Shown in pieces: positions 42,291-49,644 of a stretch of 64,000 nucleotides of DNA; within the stretch, counting starts at the first letter, position 1, and the number at the start of each line of letters is the position of its first letter. Below the pieces are notes generated by a model that was given only the letters and a program-made list of their open reading frames with translations, searched no databases and had not been told where the DNA came from. Position numbers and translations under genes: made by a program. This DNA comes from Staphylococcus sp. GSSP0090 (GTDB lineage: Bacteria > Bacillota > Bacilli > Staphylococcales > Staphylococcaceae): the NCBI RefSeq assembly GCF_013391405.1, contig NZ_JACBFD010000034.1, positions 1 to 64,000 on the forward strand. The letters are read 5' to 3'.

Positions 42291-42995
42291 ATGTCGAAAG
42301 TAATTAAAGATATACATAGTGCTTTTGAAGGTTTAGAAGATGGGATGACTGTACTTGCCGGAGGTTTTGGCTTGTGTGGTATTCCTGAACATAGCATTGA
42401 AGCGATTCGTACAAAAGGTACAAAAGGTCTAACTGTTGTGAGTAATAACTGTGGCGTAGATGATTTCGGCTTAGGCCGTTTATTAGAATATAAGCAAATA
42501 GATAAAATGATAAGTTCTTATGTTGGTGAGAATAAAATATTTGAGCAACAATTGATAAACGGTGAGCTAGATGTTGAATTGACACCGCAAGGCACATTAG
42601 CTGAAAAGTTACGTTCCGGAGGCGCAGGTATACCAGCATTTTATACAAAAACAGGTGTCGGTACACCCATTGCTGAAGGTAAAGAAACACGTGATTTTGA
42701 TGGAGAAACTTATTTAATGGAGCGTACGATTAAAGGTGATTATGGTATCGTCAAAGCACAAAAAGCTGATACATTTGGTAATTTAGTGTTTGAAAAAACA
42801 GCTCGAAACTTCAATCCATTATGCGCCATGGCAGCTAAAACAACTGTCGTTGAAGTAGAAGAACTTGTGGAAGTAGGAGAAATTGACCCAGATGCCGTCC
42901 ATATGTCAGGTGTGTATGTAGATTATATCTATGTCGGTGCACATTTTGAGAAACGCATTGAAAAGCGTACAGTGAAGGAGGATAATCATGGATAA
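42291..42995 (+). CDS. scoA: 3-oxoacid CoA-transferase, subunit A
   Basis: The 234-aa protein is of CoA-transferase family I, with the coenzyme A loop GGFGLCGIPE near residues 24-33 and a Gly-rich GGAGIPAFYTKTGVGTP near 107-123. It pairs with the next gene to move CoA between succinyl-CoA or acetyl-CoA and acetoacetate. ATG 42291 follows GAGG by 7 bases; a TTG just before it is less likely. It overlaps scoB by 8 bp. Confidence 0.9.
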   Translation: MSKVIKDIHSAFEGLEDGMTVLAGGFGLCGIPEHSIEAIRTKGTKGLTVVSNNCGVDDFGLGRLLEYKQIDKMISSYVGENKIFEQQLINGELDVELTPQGTLAEKLRSGGAGIPAFYTKTGVGTPIAEGKETRDFDGETYLMERTIKGDYGIVKAQKADTFGNLVFEKTARNFNPLCAMAAKTTVVEVEELVEVGEIDPDAVHMSGVYVDYIYVGAHFEKRIEKRTVKEDNHG

Positions 42996-43635
42996 AAAAT
43001 TACAGCGCAAGAAGATTATTCAACGTGCAGCTAAAGAAATTAAAAGCGATATGGTCATTAATCTCGGAATTGGTATGCCCACATTGGTTGCGAATGAAAT
43101 AAACGACCATGTTGAAAATGTGTACTTTCAATCTGAAAATGGCTTGCTTGGTATCGGACCATATCCGACTGATGATGAAGTGGATCCAGACTTAATCAAT
43201 GCCGGTAAAGAGACGGTAACAGCTGCTAAAGGGGCTTCTTATTTTGACAATGCGGAATCATTTGCGATGATTCGAGGTGGTCATATTGATTTAGCCATAC
43301 TTGGAGGTATGGAAGTCTCGGAAACAGGTGACTTAGCGAATTATATGATTCCAGGCAAACTCGTTAAAGGTATGGGGGGCGCGATGGATTTAGTCGTCGG
43401 TGCACAAAAAGTGGTTGTCATTATGGATCATATGAATAAGCATGGGGAGTCTAAGATAAAATCGCAATGCGAATTACCGTTAACAGGTGCTGGTGTAGTG
43501 AATACGTTAATTACGGATTTGGCCGTTTTCAAATTTGAAGATGGTGTCATGAAACTCGTTGAATTACAGCCGGACACAGCTTTAGAAGACGTTGAAGCAC
43601 ATACGGATGCACAGTTTGAAAATCATTTAAAGTAG
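42988..43635 (+). CDS. scoB: 3-oxoacid CoA-transferase, subunit B
   Basis: The 215-aa catalytic subunit has the active-site glutamate in QSENGLLG (E50), which forms the glutamyl-CoA thioester. GIGMPTLVANEI and GGHIDLAILGGMEV are also typical. Overlap with scoA ensures 1:1 synthesis. The next gene, a short-chain dehydrogenase, makes this a ketone-body (3-hydroxybutyrate/acetoacetate) module. Confidence 0.92.
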   Translation: MDKKLQRKKIIQRAAKEIKSDMVINLGIGMPTLVANEINDHVENVYFQSENGLLGIGPYPTDDEVDPDLINAGKETVTAAKGASYFDNAESFAMIRGGHIDLAILGGMEVSETGDLANYMIPGKLVKGMGGAMDLVVGAQKVVVIMDHMNKHGESKIKSQCELPLTGAGVVNTLITDLAVFKFEDGVMKLVELQPDTALEDVEAHTDAQFENHLK

Positions 43636-43644
43636 GTGGCGTCA

Positions 43645-44421
43645 TTGGTAAAAGATAAAGTAACTATTATTACAGGTGCAGCGAGTGGTATTGGATTAGC
43701 GATAGCTAAAGTATTTTTGGAAAATGGTGCTAAAGTGGTGCTCGCTGATTTAAATGAAGATAAATTAAATCAAGAAACAGATGCATTGAAATCTCAAGGA
43801 TATGATTGTATGCCAATCAAAGTGAATGTTACAGATGAACAAGCTGTTAAAGCTATGATTGATCAAACCGTTGCGCAGTACGGACGCTTGGATATTTTAT
43901 TCAATAATGCAGGGCTACAACATGTTGAAAGTATTGAATCATTCCCGACAGAAAAGTTCAGACAAATGATTGATATCATGTTGACGGGGAGTTTTATAGG
44001 TACAAAACATGCGTTACCTATAATGAAACAACAACAAGCGGGTCGTATTTTAAATATGGCGTCAATTAATGGTGTCATTGGCTTTGCTGGTAAGGCGGCT
44101 TATAATAGTGCGAAACACGGGATTATTGGTTTAACGAAAGTAACCGCATTAGAGACAGCGACGGAAGGCATTACCGTCAATGCGATATGTCCTGGATATA
44201 TCGATACACCATTAGTACGCAATCAAATGGCAGATTTAGCTAAAGAACGTGGTGTGGCAGTGGAACAGGTACTTGAAGACGTCTTGTATCCTTTGATTCC
44301 TCAAAAACGCTTGCTAGACATTAAAGATATTGCGGATTATGCACTATTCTTATGTAGTGACAGTGCGAAAAGTGTGACAGGTCAAGCGATTCTGATAGAT
44401 GGTGGTTATACGGTTCAATAA
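43645..44421 (+). CDS. 3-hydroxybutyrate dehydrogenase-like SDR
   Basis: The 258-aa classical short-chain dehydrogenase has TGAASGIG (NAD binding, near 10-17), NNAG, a catalytic Ser in NMASING and YNSAKHG (Tyr/Lys). The C-terminus GQAILIDGGYTVQ is typical of 3-hydroxybutyrate dehydrogenases. TTG 43645 after AGGTGG is preferred; GTG 43636 lies inside that site. Context with scoAB supports oxidation of 3-hydroxybutyrate to acetoacetate, then CoA activation. Confidence 0.85.
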   Translation: MVKDKVTIITGAASGIGLAIAKVFLENGAKVVLADLNEDKLNQETDALKSQGYDCMPIKVNVTDEQAVKAMIDQTVAQYGRLDILFNNAGLQHVESIESFPTEKFRQMIDIMLTGSFIGTKHALPIMKQQQAGRILNMASINGVIGFAGKAAYNSAKHGIIGLTKVTALETATEGITVNAICPGYIDTPLVRNQMADLAKERGVAVEQVLEDVLYPLIPQKRLLDIKDIADYALFLCSDSAKSVTGQAILIDGGYTVQ

Positions 44422-44524
44422 TCTATATCTATTGTACAACTAATTTTTTATTTCTAATTCATTTTCAATCAAAATATGTTACGTTGAAACTAACGAATCA
44501 TAGATAAATTGAAGGTGATTGCTG

Positions 44525-44941
44525 ATGAGAAATAAAAATGCCGAAAATGGAGATTGGCTTCCTATTGTGACTAGTTTGGGATTCGCCATACTATCAGATG
44601 TTTTGGATAAACCATTATATACACAAATCATGACTGCTATTATGATTTTAGTACTGATATATGTGATTATTAGAGGCGTCATCACCACGAGGTATCATAT
44701 TAAAACGCAAGATCCTAATATAAAAACGTGGTTTAGTATTAAAGTAGATTATTGGCTTCTATTTGTTAGAAATATGATGTTTTATGGATTTTTAGCATCA
44801 ATATTTTTTGTTTCTATATATTTGGATGGCCAAACGGCTTGGTTATACATCGCAATTATCGTAATTATTTTTGTTTTATTTTTTGTCATTATATCTAAAT
44901 TTGAAAAGAAAACAGATATTATTGAGCATGAAGACGATTAA
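44525..44941 (+). CDS. small membrane protein, unknown
   Basis: The 138-aa protein has about four hydrophobic segments: WLPIVTSLGFAILSDVL, IMTAIMILVLIYVIIRGV, LLFVRNMMFYGFLASIFFV and WLYIAIIVIIFVLFFVII. The tail is charged (KFEKKTDIIEHEDD). ATG 44525 follows AAGGTGAT. It sits between the ketone-body genes and an ornithine-cyclodeaminase-family gene, 18 bp from the latter. No family recognised. Confidence 0.7.
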   Translation: MRNKNAENGDWLPIVTSLGFAILSDVLDKPLYTQIMTAIMILVLIYVIIRGVITTRYHIKTQDPNIKTWFSIKVDYWLLFVRNMMFYGFLASIFFVSIYLDGQTAWLYIAIIVIIFVLFFVIISKFEKKTDIIEHEDD

Positions 44942-44959
44942 AGTGAATAGGGGTGGCTT

Positions 44960-45913
44960 ATGCGTTATATAGATGCACAAGAACAAGCACAATTATTAAA
45001 TATGGAAGAAATCGTAGAAGTGGTTGCAGAGTCACTTAAAGCATATTCTGAAGGGGAAACGGACACACCGTTACGATATGCTTTACCGTTTAATGAAGGT
45101 AATCGTTACTTGGTTATGCCTGCGCTGTCGGATAGACTGAAAGTAGCAGGCGTTAAAACAGTCACTGCGGCTCCGAATAATTCAAAATTAGGTAAGCCTA
45201 CCATTGTTGGTTCTGTAACACTTTCAGATTATGAAACAGGTGAAACACTGGCAGTCTTAGAAGGGTCTTACTTAACTAAGATACGTACAGGTGCCATTTC
45301 AGGAGTTGCTACAAAATATTTAGCACGCGAACAAGCGAAGACCTTATGTGTAATTGGAACTGGTGATCAGGCAGAAGGTCTGATTGAAGCGGTGCTTGCT
45401 GTCAGAGATATTGAACGCATACAATTTTACAATCGTACTTATGACAAAGCCCTTAAATTTTCAAAAGATGTTGAACGTAAACATCGTGATTTAGAGTTAA
45501 GCGTGTATGAGGATGTTGAATCAGCTATGCACAATGCAGATATTATTGTCACTGCAACGAATGCGACAACACCTGTGTTTCAGAAACATTTATCGCCTGG
45601 GGTACATGTTAATGCGGTGGGGTCTTTTAAACCGGATATGCAAGAGTTACCATCACATGCTGTGGCAGAAGCAGACAAAGTGGTAGTCGAAGCATACGAA
45701 GCAGCTATGGCAGAAACAGGGGATTTAATCACTCCGTTTAATGAAGGTGTCTTTGCTAAAGATGGATTGCATGGTGAATTAGGTCATATTGTTGCTGGTA
45801 AATTATCAGGACGATTATCTGATAATGAGATAACCATTTTCAAATCTGTTGGTGTGGCCATTGTAGATATCGTTGTGGCAAATTATTTTTATCAAAAAGT
45901 TAAAAACGCATAA
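44960..45913 (+). CDS. ornithine cyclodeaminase / mu-crystallin family protein
   Basis: The 317-aa protein has an N-terminal substrate domain (VMPAL, GVKTVTAAPNN near 55-72), a Rossmann motif CVIGTGDQAEG near 131-141 and a late NAVGSFKPDMQELP near 205-219. Members include ornithine cyclodeaminase, alanine dehydrogenase-like and ketimine reductases; which one applies cannot be decided here. It is a probable operon partner of the upstream membrane protein. A terminator follows. Confidence 0.85.
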   Translation: MRYIDAQEQAQLLNMEEIVEVVAESLKAYSEGETDTPLRYALPFNEGNRYLVMPALSDRLKVAGVKTVTAAPNNSKLGKPTIVGSVTLSDYETGETLAVLEGSYLTKIRTGAISGVATKYLAREQAKTLCVIGTGDQAEGLIEAVLAVRDIERIQFYNRTYDKALKFSKDVERKHRDLELSVYEDVESAMHNADIIVTATNATTPVFQKHLSPGVHVNAVGSFKPDMQELPSHAVAEADKVVVEAYEAAMAETGDLITPFNEGVFAKDGLHGELGHIVAGKLSGRLSDNEITIFKSVGVAIVDIVVANYFYQKVKNA

Positions 45914-45921
45914 GTGAAACT

Positions 45922-45969
45922 AATAACAGAGTATGGCATAAATGATTTGCTAGCCTCTGTTATTTTTTT
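45922..45969 (+). terminator. terminator after OCD-family gene
   Basis: The stem AATAACAGAG / CTCTGTTATT around a 23-base loop is followed by T5. Confidence 0.8.
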
Positions 45970-46102
45970 ACAACTATCATCATTACTTTATTAAATATGA
46001 TTTTAAAAATATGATAGTAAAGTGTAAAAAAATCATAGCTTAATCTGTTTAAAAGCATAGTATATTAGAGATAATATACTATTTTTATGAGGTAACGTAA
46101 AT

Positions 46103-47356
46103 TTGAAGAAGATAATATATGTATTGTTGATTTGTGTAATCGTATTGATGCAACTGTATGAAACCTATGCCAAGACCTCTATTGATATCACAAGGAAAAA
46201 TGGATTTGATATAACACCTTTTTATCAACCCCAAGGTAGCATTGTAGCAGATAGTCAAACAGGACGAATTTTATGGGAAGAAGATATTGATAAACGATGG
46301 CATCCAGCGAGTATGTCTAAACTAATGACCTTAGCGCTCGTATTAGAAAAAATCCAAGATGGCAGTTTATCCATGGATAAAAAGGTAGCTGTAACGAAAG
46401 AAGATGTTCGATTCAGTGAGCACCCGTTGTTAAGTAATAATAAAATGTATAATGGCACAACCTATCGTGTTGATGAACTTATCAATTTGTTATTAATTCC
46501 CAGCTCTAACGTTGCTACGCGTATGCTCATGCAACAAGTTGAACCGGATATGAAACAATTTGTAGAGATGATGAACCAAAAAGCGAAAGCGTTAAAGATG
46601 AATCGTACACATTTTGTAAATCCGTTTGGTGCGGCAAATGACAGTATTGGCAAGCAATATTTGCCACCTGGTAGTAAGATGACCGACGATAATATCTCTA
46701 CATCAAGAGATTTTGCAATACTCGCGCACTATTTAATTAATACATTCCCTTATCTCACAGATTTCACTAAACATGCGACATATATTAGCAAACCTCATAC
46801 ACCTTACGAAGAACGATTCCACACCTATCATCACTCACTGGAAGGTGACGTCCATGAATACAAAGGTACCAATGGTTTAAAGACTGGATCTAGCGATAAA
46901 GCAGCTTATAATTATACTTCAACGGTTAAACGAGAGAACCTAGGTCTAATACAAGTACTTATGGGCGTTGGCCATTGGGATATTGATGATTCAGAGTATA
47001 AGCGCCATGTTATTGGTAATGCTTTGTTAGACGAGGTATATAAAAAATATGAATATCGGCAAGTTATATCTAAAGGCGTACATTACATCAATGGACAACA
47101 GTATCAAGTTGAGGCGCCGTTGTTAGATGTAGTTGAAAAGGGCCAAGCGGTAAAATTTAACATTAAAAATAATCAATTGTTTGTTTCAGATGGTAAGCGT
47201 CAATATCTTACAGATGAAATGAAACAACCAAGCGTATCTGTAACACCAATAAAGCAAAGTAATGAGCCCTTTAATACCTATACTAAGATTGTTTTGATAG
47301 GTATTTGTATGTTGTTGGTATTGTACATAATATATCGACAAGTTAAATATAAATAA
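46103..47356 (+). CDS. D-alanyl-D-alanine carboxypeptidase, PBP4-like
   Basis: The 417-aa low-molecular-weight penicillin-binding protein has an N-terminal signal/anchor (residues 2-22). The three serine-enzyme motifs are S70-MS-K73, S134-S-N136 and K260-TG. A C-terminal membrane helix (IVLIGICMLLVLYIIY) ends in RQVKYK. The layout matches staphylococcal PBP4, including RTHFVNPFGAAN and the C-terminal beta domain. The enzyme trims or cross-links peptidoglycan at the outer membrane face. TTG start after GAGGTAAC. It is likely an accessory paralogue. Confidence 0.88.
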   Translation: MKKIIYVLLICVIVLMQLYETYAKTSIDITRKNGFDITPFYQPQGSIVADSQTGRILWEEDIDKRWHPASMSKLMTLALVLEKIQDGSLSMDKKVAVTKEDVRFSEHPLLSNNKMYNGTTYRVDELINLLLIPSSNVATRMLMQQVEPDMKQFVEMMNQKAKALKMNRTHFVNPFGAANDSIGKQYLPPGSKMTDDNISTSRDFAILAHYLINTFPYLTDFTKHATYISKPHTPYEERFHTYHHSLEGDVHEYKGTNGLKTGSSDKAAYNYTSTVKRENLGLIQVLMGVGHWDIDDSEYKRHVIGNALLDEVYKKYEYRQVISKGVHYINGQQYQVEAPLLDVVEKGQAVKFNIKNNQLFVSDGKRQYLTDEMKQPSVSVTPIKQSNEPFNTYTKIVLIGICMLLVLYIIYRQVKYK

Positions 47357-47363
47357 GTTTAAA

Positions 47364-47395
47364 AAAGGCAAGGATATCAAATGATCCTTGCCTTT
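47364..47395. terminator. terminator between convergent genes
   Basis: The stem AAAGGCAAGGAT / ATCCTTGCCTTT with an 8-base loop has A-rich left and T-rich right flanks. Confidence 0.88.
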
Positions 47396-47405
47396 AATAT
47401 ATAAT

Positions 47406-48257
47406 CTATTTAATTGGATTCATGCCTTGTTTCCAAGAAGGGTAGATTAATTTTCCGCCTTGGTTACGGAATTTAGCGTTAGAAGCGCCTCTTTCATGAG
47501 CTTCAGCTGGTTGGATATTGAGTTCTGGATGAACGTTTAATAAGTTAGCGTACCATTCTGCCCAAACATCACCTTTAACAGGTTCATCATCCGCTACATT
47601 ATAGATACCTGATTCAAAGCTAAGTGCCTGAATTGCAACTTCAACGGCATCATCGATATGGATGAATGATTGAACGCCATCTGTCATTGTGACAGTATCT
47701 TCTTTAAATGAGTTATAAATCATGCCGTCTTTGCCATACCATGTGCCCGGTCCATAAAGTAAGCCATAACGAAGCACAACATGATTTTCGATACGTGCAG
47801 TTTCACGTTCTAAACCTTCTACACCATCGACTGTCACTTTACGATCTCCTGTGGATTGATTATCAAGTGGTGTCTCTTCAGTAGCTAAAGTATCTCCACC
47901 TTCATAAGTAAATGCAATACTTTGTGATTGCATTTGTTTTACATTATTTTTTAATGCAGCTTCAACAAGGTTTTTCGTACCTTCGATTCTTACTTTTGTA
48001 TTTGCAGACATATCTACATTTTTTAAATCTGTAATTTCATTTATGATTATGTCTGGTTTATAGTCAGAAATTGCAGCTTCGACAGTATCATATTTTAAAA
48101 TATCTCCAATATACGCTTCGACACCTGCATCTACAAGTTTCGCTTTACCTTGTTGTGACGTTGTAAAGCCAGCTACCTCATAACCTTCTTGTAATAATCT
48201 TTGTGTTAATTTAGTGCCAATTAATCCTGTGGCACCTGTTACGAATACTTTTGTCAT
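47406..48257 (-). CDS. NAD(P)-dependent epimerase/dehydratase family protein
   Basis: The 283-aa extended SDR has the N-terminal dinucleotide motif VTGATGLIGTKL (residues about 6-17), GTKNLVEAAL near 93 and LRYGLLYGPGTWYG near 168-181. The usual YxxxK tyrosine is replaced by a QSIAFTYEGG segment, so catalytic type is uncertain. Staphylococci have a relative near kbl. It may act on nucleotide sugars, but nothing here proves that. Monocistronic, with GGGAGGA ribosome binding site. Confidence 0.8.
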   Translation of the reverse strand: MTKVFVTGATGLIGTKLTQRLLQEGYEVAGFTTSQQGKAKLVDAGVEAYIGDILKYDTVEAAISDYKPDIIINEITDLKNVDMSANTKVRIEGTKNLVEAALKNNVKQMQSQSIAFTYEGGDTLATEETPLDNQSTGDRKVTVDGVEGLERETARIENHVVLRYGLLYGPGTWYGKDGMIYNSFKEDTVTMTDGVQSFIHIDDAVEVAIQALSFESGIYNVADDEPVKGDVWAEWYANLLNVHPELNIQPAEAHERGASNAKFRNQGGKLIYPSWKQGMNPIK

Positions 48258-48659
48258 AGTAAAGTCCTCCCATTTTTTGCTTACTATTAATAATTTGCCG
48301 CTATTTATACAAATTAAACAAATAAGATGAATAAAATTATTGTTTTATACAAATGATATTACTTTAGTTTTTATTAATTTTATGATGTTAAGTCTAAAAA
48401 ACATTAATATTTTTTTAGGATTAAAAAACATTTCAATTTATTTTAGTTTAAATTACTTTTTAAATAAACATATAGAAATTGTTTGGACAATTAATTATAA
48501 TTGTGTTTGTGGTATAAAAATGATTTTATTTAATGAAATAAAAATGAATGCAAATGAAGAAATGTTTTGCAATTGAAATAATGTGATTTAGTAATGTTTG
48601 AGATAAATAACTTAAATTTATAATTTTAAGATAAATTTTAATTAAAACGGGAGTTATTA
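48258..48659. other. AT-rich spacer before the polymer cassette
   Basis: The 400 bp are extremely AT-rich with many poly-A/T runs and no convincing gene. A 78-codon open frame at 48340-48576 has no ribosome binding site and low-complexity composition. The promoter of the next two genes must lie here, but no clear -35/-10 pair stands out. Confidence 0.6.
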
Positions 48660-49616
48660 ATGAATAAATTTGAATTAAATGAAAATATCATATTTGAGAA
48701 TCAAGAACGAATCTATATTAATACTAATAATGAAAAAAATGTTTTAGAACTAGCAAGGACAAATGAAAAAGTTAAAGAAAAATATAAAGAACTGCTTAGA
48801 AATGACTATATATTATATTTACATAAGGAAAATGTATCAAGGTTTTGTAAGAGGGAGAATGTGAATAAATTATTCACCAAGGAACATAAATTCCATCAAT
48901 ATAAAGATATATTTTATAGATTGAAAGAACCGGTAGGACGAAAAATTAATGATAAAGCAACTAAAAAATTATTGGTAGTATTTGCAAAAATGCCTGGCGC
49001 AGAACAATATGACAGCGCAAAAATTCCACATAGAATGCTACCGCCATTCTTTGAAGACATAGGAAGAAGTCTTGCGAAAAACGTTTATATAATGAGATTA
49101 ATGGATTTAAATGTGTCTCATGGTTCTCATTATATAAATACGATAAATTACCCGAATTATGAAGAAGATTTACAAGATGCTATTAGTAAGGTAATAAAGG
49201 ATTTAGATATAAGAAAAGAAAATGTCGTTTTTTATGGAGTATCTAGAGGAGGAGCAGGAGCCATTTATCATGGTACGGCTTTAGATTATAAAACTTTGGC
49301 AGTAGATCCTATCGTTAATATTGGAGGTAAATTATATGGTAATGATCGTAGATTATTAAATGGGCTACGAAAAGAAGATTTGATTCCTGATATTAATGAA
49401 AACGTGGCAAATACAAATGATTTTAAAAAAGTAGTTATTTGTAGTGAAAATGTAAATAACTATTATGAGCAAGTAATGAGAGTTGATTCAAATAAAATTC
49501 AATTGCTGAACATGCCTGATGATAATATCACATCTCACCCACAAGTTTCCCCTAACACTGTTCCAGAACAACTTATGATATTAAACGCTTTACTCACAGG
49601 TTTTAATTTGGATTAA
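48660..49616 (+). CDS. XcbB/CpsF-like capsule or wall-polymer protein
   Basis: The 318-aa protein has an alpha/beta-hydrolase-type nucleophile elbow, FYGVSRGGAGAIYHG (S195), flanked by KKLLVVFAKMPG near 103-113 and NVYIMRLMDLNVSHG near 141-155. This pattern resembles the XcbB/CpsF family of capsule loci and the Asp2 acetyltransferase-like fold. It may O-acylate or trim a glycerol-phosphate polymer made by the next gene. It is visibly more AT-rich than its flanks, suggesting acquisition. Ribosome binding site GGGAG. Family call is by eye. Confidence 0.7.
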   Translation: MNKFELNENIIFENQERIYINTNNEKNVLELARTNEKVKEKYKELLRNDYILYLHKENVSRFCKRENVNKLFTKEHKFHQYKDIFYRLKEPVGRKINDKATKKLLVVFAKMPGAEQYDSAKIPHRMLPPFFEDIGRSLAKNVYIMRLMDLNVSHGSHYINTINYPNYEEDLQDAISKVIKDLDIRKENVVFYGVSRGGAGAIYHGTALDYKTLAVDPIVNIGGKLYGNDRRLLNGLRKEDLIPDINENVANTNDFKKVVICSENVNNYYEQVMRVDSNKIQLLNMPDDNITSHPQVSPNTVPEQLMILNALLTGFNLD

Positions 49617-49644
49617 ATAAAAAATTTTAAGGAGAGAAATTTTA

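Noticed and set aside
42304..42690. 128-codon antisense open frame inside scoA
   Set aside because: Complement of a well-conserved CoA-transferase; no start context.
48340..48576. 78-codon plus-strand open frame in the AT-rich spacer
   Set aside because: No ribosome binding site, F/I/N/K-rich composition expected by chance in very AT-rich DNA, and no family likeness.
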